Source of the DNA: an uncultured Candidatus Saccharibacteria bacterium
GTDB taxonomy: Bacteria; Patescibacteriota; Saccharimonadia; Saccharimonadales; Saccharimonadaceae
DNA length: 64,000 bases
Assembly (NCBI GenBank): GCA_948623715.1
Contig: CAPHDI010000001.1
Span: 62,001-126,000, forward strand
Reading direction: 5' to 3'
Shown: in pieces, positions 6,929 to 14,753 of the stretch
How the letters are laid out: every line of letters starts with the position of its first letter
How positions within the stretch are numbered: the first letter of the stretch is position 1
Notes under the pieces: generated by a model
Seen by the model: only the letters and a program-made list of their open reading frames with translations
Told to the model about the DNA's origin: nothing
The model's database searches: none
Made by a program: the position numbers and the translations under genes

Positions 6929-7439
6929 CCTGTTCTTCTTCGTGTTTTTTTCGTAGGCTTTTGTCCAGAATCTCTAGTTCCGAATCGGTCAAAACATTAC
7001 CAGCGGCTTCATTCACCTTTTTCAGACCGTCAAGGGCTGTTGCTCCGGCCATCACTGTGTTTAGAGCGGCTTCGGTCATCACCTTGGTCAGGACTTTCTT
7101 ATCTAGCTTGTCGGTTGCCTTCTGGAGCTTATCAAAAAGCTTATCGACCTCCTCATTGCCTTCTTCATCATCGTCATTTTCCTTCAAGTCCTCCTCAAAA
7201 CTCTTAATCTGATCTTTGATCATTCGTACAAGGTCTTTATTAGTGATTTTTGGCTTCTTGCTTGAGGTTGCACAGGAAGAGCCAACCTTGCCTACCATAA
7301 TGACCGCTACGCCGATACAGCCGTTATCTTCATTGTCGCTTAGGAGCTTGCTGGCGGCCTTCTGAGATTTCTTGCCGAGAACTTTAAGGTTTGATACTTC
7401 ACCAAGTAAACCTTCGATTAAACTTACTTCTTTTGACAT
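6906..7439 (-). CDS. Acidic-tailed phage protein of unknown function
   Basis: A 177-residue protein with an Asp/Glu-rich central linker ('KENDDDEEGNEEVDK') and a very acidic C-terminus ('EEEQDDEDDED'). A Cys-containing stretch near residues 40-57 (GCIGVAVIMVGKVGSSCAT) may form a short beta hairpin. AAAGGGGAAA precedes the ATG. Acidic tails are seen in single-stranded-DNA-associated and DNA-mimic proteins, but no family is recognised. Confidence 0.6.
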   Translation of the reverse strand: MSKEVSLIEGLLGEVSNLKVLGKKSQKAASKLLSDNEDNGCIGVAVIMVGKVGSSCATSSKKPKITNKDLVRMIKDQIKSFEEDLKENDDDEEGNEEVDKLFDKLQKATDKLDKKVLTKVMTEAALNTVMAGATALDGLKKVNEAAGNVLTDSELEILDKSLRKKHEEEQDDEDDED

Positions 7440-7638
7440 ATATTTCCCCTTTAAGAGTTAATTTGTAATAGTTTTTGCCTTTCGATGCCCACCGGAGGCA
7501 GCGTATAGATGTATTAGACAAGATTTCACGAAAACATTATGCCTAACCCAGTAAATGCGAAGGTACTTAGCTTCTCAGGTTACCGGTCAACCAAATACGG
7601 TCTGCCCCCAATGGGCACAGAAAGTGATTGTCCCTATG
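7440..7638. other. Noncoding gap in the phage operon
   Basis: About 200 nt without a gene. It holds short self-complementary segments (such as GCCT...AGGC around 7480-7500 and GGTT...AACC around 7577-7591) but no convincing terminator. It may contain a promoter or processing site for the downstream half of the minus operon. Confidence 0.35.
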
Positions 7639-7971
7639 TCATAAACCTCCTACCATATCTCGATAATCTTGCTCTCGGTCACGGCGATCCTCTTCAGCCT
7701 CCCTTTCCAACTGAGTAATCCTATCACCAAGCTCCGTCATGAAATCGTCCAGATTGAATTCGATGTCGGTCATTTCGTCATAGAACCAGCCGCCAAGTCC
7801 AAACCAGTCGCAAAAGGCACTGAGTTCATCATTGGCGGAGCTCAAATGCTCCTCAACTGTCTTGAAATCTTCAGAATCAAACTCGTCAGGTATAACTAAA
7901 TCGTTTAAGAACTGTGCTATAAGCTGGCCTCGTTCTCTTCGCCGATTTTGTTCGTATGCTGGAATACTCAT
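7639..7971 (-). CDS. Phage protein of unknown function
   Basis: A 110-residue acidic protein beginning MSIPAYEQNRRRERGQ and ending with a charged 'EREAEEDRRDREQDYRD' helix. Its start overlaps the stop of the SSB-like gene. No recognised domain, but the position next to SSB, exonuclease and annealing genes suggests a part in replication or recombination. Confidence 0.55.
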   Translation of the reverse strand: MSIPAYEQNRRRERGQLIAQFLNDLVIPDEFDSEDFKTVEEHLSSANDELSAFCDWFGLGGWFYDEMTDIEFNLDDFMTELGDRITQLEREAEEDRRDREQDYRDMVGGL

Positions 7972-8249
7972 CAGAATGGTATATCCTCAGGGGTTATGTC
8001 ATCGGCTGGAGTTGCTCCGAGCGGTTCTTTGTCGGCAAAATTCGGCTTTTTGCCTTCGTCATAAAACACATTGGCAAACATACCCTCACCAAAACCGTTG
8101 GCATGAAGTTTAATCGTTATTTGACTATGATGTGGCGTTGCCAGGACAATTCCGATTTCGTGATAACGGTTTTTCTCCTTGCCAGTTTCGTCTTTATAGG
8201 TGCCATTCTTAACCATGAGACGACCAACTTTTTGCAAATTATTCGACAT
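7971..8249 (-). CDS. SSB-like single-stranded DNA-binding protein
   Basis: A 92-residue protein whose C-terminus reads 'TPADDITPEDIPF', a good match to the acidic DDDIPF tip by which SSB proteins recruit partners. The body, with 'KVGRLMVKNGTYKDETG' and 'YHEIGIVLATPHHSQITI', is compatible with a small OB fold, shorter than the roughly 110-residue norm. AAAGGAA precedes the ATG at 8249. It would coat single-stranded DNA during phage replication or recombination. The tail is the main evidence; fold assignment is inferred. Confidence 0.6.
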   Translation of the reverse strand: MSNNLQKVGRLMVKNGTYKDETGKEKNRYHEIGIVLATPHHSQITIKLHANGFGEGMFANVFYDEGKKPNFADKEPLGATPADDITPEDIPF

Positions 8250-8547
8250 TACCATTCCTTTCAAGGTCTTTCAGTGTGTTGATAAAAGCTTTGAAAAGCT
8301 TATTATTCTTAAACTCAATTCCTTTGTTGTCGGCAAAATCTCTAATCATGTCCAAGACTAGTCCATAAAACTCTGCCTCATCAAACTTCGTGCCGCCAGG
8401 AATGCTCAGGATATTCTTGCCTACTTCGTTAATTTGCTCGTAAGTGTGAGTATAAAAGACAAAATAGTGACCCAGTTTTTGTAATTTTCGGTTGATATTG
8501 TTGAGATCGCCACCGCATTCTTGAAGAATTTTCTCTGCTCGTGTCAT
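8239..8547 (-). CDS. Phage protein of unknown function
   Basis: A 102-residue protein beginning MTRAEKILQECGGDLNNI, alpha-helical in appearance, without recognised motifs. It overlaps the SSB-like gene downstream, and its start overlaps the YqaJ stop by one base, so it is tightly coupled to the recombination genes. Confidence 0.6.
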   Translation of the reverse strand: MTRAEKILQECGGDLNNINRKLQKLGHYFVFYTHTYEQINEVGKNILSIPGGTKFDEAEFYGLVLDMIRDFADNKGIEFKNNKLFKAFINTLKDLERNGNVE

Positions 8548-9353
8548 TAAAACCCTAACTCCTTAATCTTTTCGATACCAGCAGCAACTCGTTTCATGAT
8601 GGCATCTTCAAAGGCTTTAGCATCGGCGATTCTATCAGCCACATCTTCACGCTTAATCTCCCAAACCTGTAGCTCAAGACCAGGGATCAAGTCGGTATAA
8701 AGCAAGAAATACAACTTTTCCAGTTTCTCATTCACAACGAAGTATTTGATAACTTGAGGCTCATATTCCTGCGGGTATTGATTTGTGAGATACGCCTTGA
8801 CGACTTCCCAGCTAGCCAAGCATTTAACTTCAATTGCCGCTAGGATATCGCCGTTACGATTTTCTACGGCTCCGTCCGGAGAAATGTAAATGTTTGGGTT
8901 ATAGTCGCTAACCCAAACCCCCGGCTCCTTATCAATGAGGAAATCTTCTGGGTTTCCATATCGTTCAGCAAATTCATCCAAAGCATCATTCTCCAGCAAA
9001 TGACCCCGTGCCATTTCACTGAAAGGCTGTCCATTTAGCCTGTCGATGTAGTCATTCGGTGTAAGTGGGCGAGCTACCTCGCTAGCAATTAGCTCATAGT
9101 ATTTGCGTTTAGGGTCGGCCTCAAGTTTGAGCTCAGCCAACTCTTCTGGCTCGAGCATAGCAGCAAGATCCTCAACCTTGCTACGCTTGTCGGCTGGTGA
9201 TAACTCTTGCCCATCTCGCTCCAAAAATTCGACAATCCTGCTCTTGAGTGGTAGTCCGGCGATCCATAGGTCTTTGAATTCACTGCCGCCAGACTTACCT
9301 TTTCTGAATTCAAACCATTCTTCAGTATTCTGTTTAATTTTTAGAACTTGCAT
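8547..9353 (-). CDS. YqaJ-like viral recombinase / exonuclease
   Basis: A 268-residue PD-(D/E)XK exonuclease of the YqaJ/lambda-Exo type. Seen are the N-terminal 'NTEEWFEFRKGKSGGSEF' (the usual W-x-x-x-R ... G-x-S motif), 'MARGHLLENDALDEFAERYG' (the E that aligns with the family's GxxxE), 'YISPDGAVEN' (the catalytic Asp) and 'AAIEVKCLASW' (E-x-K). It would resect dsDNA ends to feed the adjacent annealing protein, as in the Red and RecET systems. It overlaps the annealing gene by about 20 nt. Confidence 0.85.
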   Translation of the reverse strand: MQVLKIKQNTEEWFEFRKGKSGGSEFKDLWIAGLPLKSRIVEFLERDGQELSPADKRSKVEDLAAMLEPEELAELKLEADPKRKYYELIASEVARPLTPNDYIDRLNGQPFSEMARGHLLENDALDEFAERYGNPEDFLIDKEPGVWVSDYNPNIYISPDGAVENRNGDILAAIEVKCLASWEVVKAYLTNQYPQEYEPQVIKYFVVNEKLEKLYFLLYTDLIPGLELQVWEIKREDVADRIADAKAFEDAIMKRVAAGIEKIKELGF

Positions 9354-10065
9354 TAGTACCTTTCTTTAAGAATTTGCGTTTCAATGTATTTTTACTTGCG
9401 ATCACACTCTCGTTACCACGGATCTCGATAGGTAGGCGTAAAAATATGTCTTGTAGCTCCGCCATATTTTTTGCCTGACGCATTGCTTCTTTTGCATCAT
9501 CTATGGCAGCAGCCTCACGATTTTGTTTCTCGTCCAAACTAATTACGCTCAGTTCTTCGAAGTCATCCTTGTGATAAATATCCCGAAATAGACCGAATTC
9601 ACTGGCACATTTTTTCAGTGCATCACTTGCAGCACCCTTCACATCATTGCCGAAGTCTAGGAATTCTTTAGTCGGGATTTTCTTTTTTTGGTTCTCATCC
9701 CACGCCGATTTGAATTTAACCTCGCAGCGTCCGAACTGCTCTTTAACGAGTTGAGTGCCGTTGCTTGTGTTGACTGTGAGCCTCCCCTTAACGACAACTG
9801 TGCCACTTCCAGCCATTTTCGCTGCCTCTTCAAGGCTAGTAAGCACCTCAAAGCTCCATAGATAACCAAACACACGGTTGAGCACATCGATGACATAGCC
9901 GGTTTTGATGTAATCCCAAGTTCCACCGCCCTTAGCAGGACGACGCATGATCTTGTCTTTAGGAGTCTTCTGGTAAAAAACAGCAAGCTGATCGGCAGTG
10001 AAAGGGCTGTTTGTCATCAAGATGTCGTCTGGAGTGACGAGATCTGGAAGAATATCCTTTTTCAT
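9334..10065 (-). CDS. Rad52-type single-strand annealing protein
   Basis: A 243-residue protein with the Rad52/22 signature: 'YIKTGYVIDVLNRVFGYLWSFEV' near residue 55, a beta-rich segment, and 'FLDFGNDVKGAASDALKKCASEFG', the conserved G-x-x-x-K-G-A-x-S-D-A-L-K-R-A pattern. It anneals complementary single strands and partners the YqaJ exonuclease encoded immediately downstream. GAGGAA precedes the ATG at 10065; a longer upstream start has none. It is the first clear gene of the minus-strand operon. Confidence 0.85.
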   Translation of the reverse strand: MKKDILPDLVTPDDILMTNSPFTADQLAVFYQKTPKDKIMRRPAKGGGTWDYIKTGYVIDVLNRVFGYLWSFEVLTSLEEAAKMAGSGTVVVKGRLTVNTSNGTQLVKEQFGRCEVKFKSAWDENQKKKIPTKEFLDFGNDVKGAASDALKKCASEFGLFRDIYHKDDFEELSVISLDEKQNREAAAIDDAKEAMRQAKNMAELQDIFLRLPIEIRGNESVIASKNTLKRKFLKKGTNASSKN

Positions 10066-10365
10066 GTAGTTCCTCTTTGTTAAAGTTGATTTGATCACTC
10101 ATGGAATCTCACAGCCCAAATATCAGTGCCATTCTTTGTGGAGTTTATGACTCGAAAAGCCTGAGCTGCAAGGTTCCATGAGCGACTACCCTCTCCAGAA
10201 CTGGTGGCGGAAATTGCGATCAATAGCTGCACATTTCTTCGCACACCGGTTCTTTCGAGTACAACACTCTCCAAGCCTTTTCTTCTATCCCGGCTAGGAA
10301 CCTATTCACACTTCCATTCACCTGAATAATCAAAAAAGATCGGTTACAACCGACCTAAAAACTCG
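10066..10365. other. Boundary region between phage and host genes
   Basis: About 300 nt without a convincing gene. The minus strand has only short frames (about 30 codons or fewer). No clear minus-strand promoter could be identified. No attachment-site repeat can be recognised because the other prophage end is outside the window. Confidence 0.4.
10332..10355 (-). terminator. Intrinsic terminator, minus direction
   Basis: On the minus strand GGTCGGTT pairs with AACCGATC across a 2-nt loop (one G-U pair), followed by six T. It blocks transcription entering the phage operon from the right. Confidence 0.6.
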
Positions 10366-10398
10366 TTGAAAATCGTCATTCTCAACAGGGGAATTCAA

Positions 10399-10407
10399 TG
10401 TTATAAT
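10399..10407 (+). promoter_or_regulatory. Extended -10 promoter, leaderless start
   Basis: TGTTATAAT ends 6 nt before the ATG at 10414, so the message starts at or next to the start codon. Confidence 0.7.
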
Positions 10408-10413
10408 ATCACC

Positions 10414-11040
10414 ATGAACGACCAAGTCACCAGGGAAGAAACCGCCGAAATTCTCCATTTCGCCGAGCAGTGCCTCGGGCTAGAGGGTGACTTTGTCGAG
10501 CTCGGCTGCTATCGAGGCGATACTTCCGTCCTCCTCGGCAAACTCCTCCAGAAAAACCAAAGCTCAATTTCAGAAGCTAGTAAGCATCTCTGGATTTACG
10601 ATTCTTTTGAGGGTTTACCAGAGAAGACCAGGGAAGATGCCTCCGGCGCTGGTGCCAACTTCCAAAAAGGCGAGCTCTTCGTCACTAAGCGCGAAGTCGT
10701 TGATAAGCTTCGCAAGCATGGTCTCAAGACCGCTAGTCGCCCTGACCCTAATACGTCGTCTATCGTTATCAAGAAGGCCTGGTTCGACGACCTCGGTCCG
10801 CAGGATCTTCCCGAGCGCATCGCCTTTGCCTTCTGCGACGGAGATCTCTATAGCTCGATCAAGACCAGCTTGAGGCTCGTCGTCCCGCGTCTCATAGAGC
10901 GGGGCATTGTCATCGTCCATGATTATAATAATCCCGAACTTCCTGGCTCCGCCCAGGCTGTCGACGAATTCCTCCGCACCCATCCCGATTTTTGCCTAAA
11001 AATCCATTATACGCTAGCAATCTTAACCAAGAAGTGCTAA
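10414..11040 (+). CDS. TylF/macrocin-O-methyltransferase-like SAM methyltransferase
   Basis: A 208-residue class I methyltransferase of the TylF group. 'FVELGCYRGDTSVLLGKLL' is the SAM-binding motif I, 'LWIYDSFEGLPEKT' the characteristic DSFEGLP motif and 'AFCDGDLYSSIKTSL' plus 'VIVHDYNNPELPG' the metal-binding acidic motifs. Family members O-methylate sugars or macrolides; the substrate here is unknown, possibly a cell-envelope sugar. An in-frame ATG at 10366 lies upstream of the -10 box at 10402, so the ATG at 10414 is the real, leaderless start. It is the first host-type gene right of the phage block. Confidence 0.8.
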   Translation: MNDQVTREETAEILHFAEQCLGLEGDFVELGCYRGDTSVLLGKLLQKNQSSISEASKHLWIYDSFEGLPEKTREDASGAGANFQKGELFVTKREVVDKLRKHGLKTASRPDPNTSSIVIKKAWFDDLGPQDLPERIAFAFCDGDLYSSIKTSLRLVVPRLIERGIVIVHDYNNPELPGSAQAVDEFLRTHPDFCLKIHYTLAILTKKC

Positions 11041-11087
11041 AATAGCAGTGTCAATACTATTTCGCTACTCCGAGAGAAGAAATTATT

Positions 11088-11993
11088 ATGTCAAAAAGAG
11101 ATTATTACGAAATTTTAGGCGTGTCAAAGACCGCCTCTGATGATGAGATTAAAAAGGCCTACCGCAAGCTTGCCGTCAAATATCACCCCGACAAGAACCC
11201 CGGCGATAAGGAAGCTGAAGCGAAGTTTAAGGAAATTTCCGAGGCTCACGAAGTCCTCTCTGATAAACAGAAACGCGCCCGCTACGACCAATTCGGTCAT
11301 GCTGGCGTTGGCGGCGGTGCTAGTGGTGGCGGTAATCCATTCGCAGGCGGGAATTATAATTTCAACGGTCAGAGTTTCAACTTCGACTTTGGTGGCGGTG
11401 GCGGCCTCGACGATATTCTCGGCTCGATTTTCGGCTTCGGTGGCGGCGCCCGCCGTCCGAGTCGCGGTACTGATTATCGCACTACTGTCGTCCTTAATTT
11501 CGAAGAAGCCGTCTTCGGTACAACGAAAATCATCTCTGCTGATGGCAAAGATCTCAAGGTGAAGATCCCCGCTGGCATCGACGACGGTATGTCAATTCGC
11601 CTCAGCGGTAAGGGCGGTGCGGCCCCGAAAGGCGGTACGAAAGGCGATCTCTATGTCTTCGTCCGCGTGAAGCCACACAAGCATCTTACTCGCGAGGGCA
11701 ATATCATTCTCTCCGAGAAGACCGTATCTATGGTCGACGCAGCTCTCGGTACTGAAGTCGATGTCGAAACTATCGATGGCAATGTCCGCATGAAAGTCCC
11801 CGCTGGCACCCAGTCTGGTACGCCGTTCAAGCTTTCTGGTCACGGTGTCCCGCTCATGCGCAGCGATGGCGATCGCGGTCCGCATATTGTTACTATTATC
11901 GTCGAGACCCCGAAGAATCTCAGCAAGCGCCAAAAAGAACTTCTTGAAGAATTCAAAAATCCTAAGAATAAAAAGCATGGATTCTGGGGCTAA
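11088..11993 (+). CDS. DnaJ/CbpA-type co-chaperone without zinc finger
   Basis: A 301-residue J-protein. Residues 1-70 are a J domain with the essential HPD ('[10 protein letters not shown]') and 'RARYDQFG'; residues 75-125 are Gly/Phe-rich; the rest is the beta-sandwich substrate-binding region ('[19 protein letters not shown]', '[17 protein letters not shown]'). No CxxCxGxG zinc repeats are present, so it is class B (CbpA-like). It would stimulate the Hsp70 DnaK. TGCTAAAAT at 11034-11042 overlaps the stop of the previous gene and may be its promoter. Confidence 0.92.
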   Translation: MSKRDYYEILGVSKTASDDEIKKAYRKLAVKYHPDKNPGDKEAEAKFKEISEAHEVLSDKQKRARYDQFGHAGVGGGASGGGNPFAGGNYNFNGQSFNFDFGGGGGLDDILGSIFGFGGGARRPSRGTDYRTTVVLNFEEAVFGTTKIISADGKDLKVKIPAGIDDGMSIRLSGKGGAAPKGGTKGDLYVFVRVKPHKHLTREGNIILSEKTVSMVDAALGTEVDVETIDGNVRMKVPAGTQSGTPFKLSGHGVPLMRSDGDRGPHIVTIIVETPKNLSKRQKELLEEFKNPKNKKHGFWG

Positions 11994-12013
11994 ACCCAAA
12001 ACCTCTAGAAACT

Positions 12014-12038
12014 ATTGTTGTAAATTTTACAACAATTT
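12014..12038 (+). terminator. Terminator after dnaJ
   Basis: ATTGTTGTAAA pairs with TTTACAACAAT almost without a loop. Related hairpins occur after rimK and the KAP gene. Confidence 0.65.
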
Positions 12039-12071
12039 CCCAATCATCACCCTGAGACCATCCTCGCCCTA

Positions 12072-12100
12072 TTGACAAAACATCAAATCTATGCTACAAT
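12072..12100 (+). promoter_or_regulatory. Promoter of the protease-QueC-like unit
   Basis: TTGACA, 17-nt spacer, TACAAT with an upstream TG. The -10 ends 8 nt before ATG 12109, so translation is leaderless. Confidence 0.8.
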
Positions 12101-12108
12101 GGAAGTAT

Positions 12109-12639
12109 ATGGTAAGCTCAAATCAAAAATCTAACCCCGAGACCGTAAAATCCCTCCCCATCATCGGTAATAACGCCCTAGTCACGATCCATAATATCTC
12201 CAACATCCCCGCTAAGATCGATACCGGCGCCGATTCCTCAGCGCTTTGGGCTAGCAATCTCGCTGTTACCGACGACGGTCGTCTCGAATTCACTCTTTTT
12301 GGTCCGAGCAGCCCGCTTTATACCGGCGAGAAAATCTCCCTGAAAGATTATAGCGTCCAGCAAGTCCGTAATTCCACCGGTCATATCACTTTGCGTTACC
12401 GTGTCTACCTGACTATGAAGGTCAAAAATCGCAAAATCCGCACTAATTTCAACCTCTATAACCGTAGCAATAACCGCTTCCCAGTCCTCATCGGCCGTAA
12501 AACTTTACAAAACAAGTTTCTCGTTGATGTCTCAAAGATTGCCGTCCCCCGTCCTCCGACCCTCAATAACGTTGAGCTTAATGCCGAACTCAAAGCCAAC
12601 CCTCAAGCCTTTCATAAAAAATACATGGAGCATAATTAG
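12109..12639 (+). CDS. RimK-associated retropepsin-like protease
   Basis: A 176-residue member of the family annotated as putative ATP-dependent zinc protease (COG4067), which has a retropepsin-like aspartic protease fold and is usually linked to RimK. The active-site motif is 'AKIDTGADSSALWAS' (D-T-G-A-x-S), and 'RFPVLIGRKTLQNKFLVDVS' is the conserved C-terminal part. The ATG at 12091 overlaps the -10 box, so the leaderless ATG at 12109 is used. It lies 2 nt from the QueC-like gene and about 1 kb from rimK; it probably trims or processes the peptide or protein that RimK modifies. Confidence 0.85.
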   Translation: MVSSNQKSNPETVKSLPIIGNNALVTIHNISNIPAKIDTGADSSALWASNLAVTDDGRLEFTLFGPSSPLYTGEKISLKDYSVQQVRNSTGHITLRYRVYLTMKVKNRKIRTNFNLYNRSNNRFPVLIGRKTLQNKFLVDVSKIAVPRPPTLNNVELNAELKANPQAFHKKYMEHN

Positions 12640-12641
12640 CT

Positions 12642-13544
12642 ATGTCGCATTCCGCCCCTAAAACGTTTTCACCTGCTTTTAAAACGTCTGCCTCCGCCAG
12701 TCCTAGAGCTCCCATCTCTAAAACCACCAAGACCCCTGCCCTCTCGAAGTCAGCCCAAGACACCTCTATCCGCTACGCCTTCTGGACTAGCGGCTGGGAT
12801 TCTACTTTTATGATTATTCGTCTCATGCGCGCCGGTTTCACCGTCCAGCCTATCTACGTCGATAATCCTCGTCGCAAGAGCCGCGAATATGAGCTCGCCG
12901 CTCTCAAAGAACTCTCCCATCTCATCTCCGAGCGCATCCCCGAAGGGCGCCTTTTGCCGCTTCGCGTCGTTCCGCTCCAAGATATCACTATCGACGAAGA
13001 TATTGCTCAGTCCTTCCAATCCCTTCTCGATCGTCTCCCTGCCGGTCAGCGCCCGCTCGGCTATCAGTATCGCTATCTTGCGAGCTATATTAAGCAAAAT
13101 CGCTCCGAGACGCCCTATATCGCCATCGGTATCGAACGTGCCTCCCGTCCTGAAGAGTGCGCCTGCTCCGCTGTTATTCAGCAATTCGGACAGCTCGACC
13201 GCGATCATCGTGTCGACCCTGAGCATAGCGATCCCGATCTCGTTACGCTCCTCGGTGGTTTCGAATTCCCAATCATGGATATCTCTGAGACCGAAATGCG
13301 TGAAAATATCAAAACCTGGGGTTACGAAGACATTATGCAGCATATCTGGTTTTGCCACCGCCCGATCAAAGGGCGGCCCTGCGGTTTCTGTAATCCCTGC
13401 TCCGGTAAGATTGCCAGCGGCATGAGTTTTCTCCTCCCTAGCGAAGCTCTTGAGCGCCACGCGCACTTCGCTCGCATCGAGCAGAAATATGGCCGCAAGG
13501 TCAAGAAACTCTGTGATACCGTTTACCATTTCTTCCATCGTTAA
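12642..13544 (+). CDS. QueC-like PP-loop ATPase with zinc motif
   Basis: A 300-residue adenine-nucleotide alpha-hydrolase-like enzyme. After a disordered Ser/Thr/Pro-rich 40-residue extension comes the PP-loop 'AFWTSGWDSTFMI', and near the C-terminus a C-x8-C-x2-C-x2-C zinc site ('WFCHRPIKGRPCGFCNPCSG') like that of 7-cyano-7-deazaguanine synthase QueC. No queD, queE or queF genes are nearby; instead it sits between a retropepsin-like protease and RimK. It may act in peptide or protein modification rather than queuosine synthesis; that is inference. The start is 2 nt after the upstream stop. Confidence 0.7.
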   Translation: MSHSAPKTFSPAFKTSASASPRAPISKTTKTPALSKSAQDTSIRYAFWTSGWDSTFMIIRLMRAGFTVQPIYVDNPRRKSREYELAALKELSHLISERIPEGRLLPLRVVPLQDITIDEDIAQSFQSLLDRLPAGQRPLGYQYRYLASYIKQNRSETPYIAIGIERASRPEECACSAVIQQFGQLDRDHRVDPEHSDPDLVTLLGGFEFPIMDISETEMRENIKTWGYEDIMQHIWFCHRPIKGRPCGFCNPCSGKIASGMSFLLPSEALERHAHFARIEQKYGRKVKKLCDTVYHFFHR

Positions 13545-13549
13545 ACTCC

Positions 13550-13575
13550 GATAGGTATAGGCAACGGCACCTATC
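13550..13575 (+). terminator. Hairpin after the QueC-like gene
   Basis: GATAGGT pairs with ACCTATC across 12 nt. There is no U tract, so termination is uncertain. Confidence 0.35.
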
Positions 13576-13590
13576 AGGTAAGCATAAGTA

Positions 13591-13619
13591 TTGACATTTC
13601 TAGCTCAGCGTGATATAAT
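13591..13619 (+). promoter_or_regulatory. rimK promoter
   Basis: TTGACA, 17-nt spacer, TGaTATAAT. The box ends 7 nt before ATG 13627. Confidence 0.85.
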
Positions 13620-13626
13620 CATAGGT

Positions 13627-14535
13627 ATGAAAATCGCAATTTTATCCAACGGCAATGCTAACTATTCCACGAAGAGGTTAGTCGAAGAAGCTGAAAAACG
13701 CGGCCACAAGGTCAAAGTTGTCAAATACAAAAACTGCTACATGTCTCTCGACGAGAAACACCCGAACGTTCACTATCGCGGCAAGATTCTCGCCGGCTAT
13801 GATGCGATCATCCCGCGCATTTCTAACGGTATGACTCGCTACGGTTGCGCCGTCGTTCGCCAGTTTGAAATGCAGGGCTACTGGACTGCCTCTAGTTCGA
13901 TTGCGATCACTCGTGCCCGCGACAAGCTCCGTTCTCAGCAGATCCTCGCGAAGGCCGGCATCGACACGCCGAAGACTCTCGTCTCTCGCAATACTACCGA
14001 CATTGACGATCTCCTTGAGCAGATCGGCCTCCCAGTCATTATTAAGCTTGCCTCCGGCACTCATGGCAATGGCGTCGTCCTCGCCGAGACGAAGAAAGCT
14101 GCGAAATCCGCCCTCCAGGCTTTTTATCTCTATAACGAAGACGGTACTAATATCCTCCTCCAGGAATACGTCAAGGAGTCCGCTGGCACCGACATTCGTG
14201 CCTTCGTCGTTGGCTCCCGTGTCGTCGCCAGCATGCAGCGCCAGTCTCTTGATGATGACTTCCGCAGCAATCTACATAAAGGCGGCGAGGGAACTAGCAT
14301 CAAGCTTACTGCCGAAGAAAAACGCATTGCCGTTCACGCTGCGAAAGCTATGGGTCTCCATATTGCCGGCGTCGATCTCATGCGCTCCGCCCGTGGTCCA
14401 CTCGTCCTTGAAGTGAATGCTTCTCCGGGCTTCGGTATCGAGAGAATCACTGGTCGCAATGTCGCCGCGAAGATCATCGAATATGTCGAGAATAACGCTA
14501 CTCGCCGCAATTCCAAAGATCGCATTGGCGCCTAG
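13627..14535 (+). CDS. rimK: RimK-type ATP-grasp ligase
   Basis: A 302-residue ATP-grasp amino-acid ligase of the RimK/LysX group. The preATP-grasp part begins 'MKIAILSNGNANYSTKRL'; the ATP-grasp core shows 'PVIIKLASGTHGNGVVLAE', 'LLQEYVKESAGTDIRAFVV' and the magnesium-binding 'PLVLEVNASPGFGIE'. E. coli RimK adds glutamate residues to the C-terminus of ribosomal protein S6; close relatives modify other peptides or cofactors. The leaderless ATG at 13627 follows a consensus promoter, so it can be transcribed separately from the upstream protease and QueC-like genes, though all three are co-directional. Substrate unknown here. Confidence 0.88.
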   Translation: MKIAILSNGNANYSTKRLVEEAEKRGHKVKVVKYKNCYMSLDEKHPNVHYRGKILAGYDAIIPRISNGMTRYGCAVVRQFEMQGYWTASSSIAITRARDKLRSQQILAKAGIDTPKTLVSRNTTDIDDLLEQIGLPVIIKLASGTHGNGVVLAETKKAAKSALQAFYLYNEDGTNILLQEYVKESAGTDIRAFVVGSRVVASMQRQSLDDDFRSNLHKGGEGTSIKLTAEEKRIAVHAAKAMGLHIAGVDLMRSARGPLVLEVNASPGFGIERITGRNVAAKIIEYVENNATRRNSKDRIGA

Positions 14536-14592
14536 TCTATCGCCACTGCGGTAGTAGACTAGTCTAGATGTTGTAAAAATCACAACATTTTA
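14532..14592 (+). terminator. Double hairpin after rimK
   Basis: CTAGTCTA/TAGACTAG overlaps the rimK stop; it is followed by ATGTTGT/ACAACAT and TTTT, the second being the likely terminator. Confidence 0.7.
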
Positions 14593-14615
14593 AGATTATT
14601 TTAAGCTTTACATCC

Positions 14616-14643
14616 ATAAACCCTCCCCACAGGGAGGGTTTAT
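14616..14643. terminator. Perfect 12-bp terminator hairpin
   Basis: ATAAACCCTCCC and GGGAGGGTTTAT flank a CACA loop. It is symmetric and could work in both directions. Confidence 0.75.
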
Positions 14644-14696
14644 ATTCAAGTCCCTTGCCTGTGGAAAACTTCCCATCATTTTCTTACTAAAAACTC

Positions 14697-14724
14697 TTGC
14701 CAAACATAAGAATTTTGATAAAAT
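14697..14724 (+). promoter_or_regulatory. Promoter of beta-helix surface protein
   Basis: TTGCCA, 16-nt spacer, TGaTAAAAT, followed by a short leader with AGAAGGGA before ATG 14754. Confidence 0.65.
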
Positions 14725-14753
14725 GAAGGTAAGAAAAGAAGGGACATAAAAAC

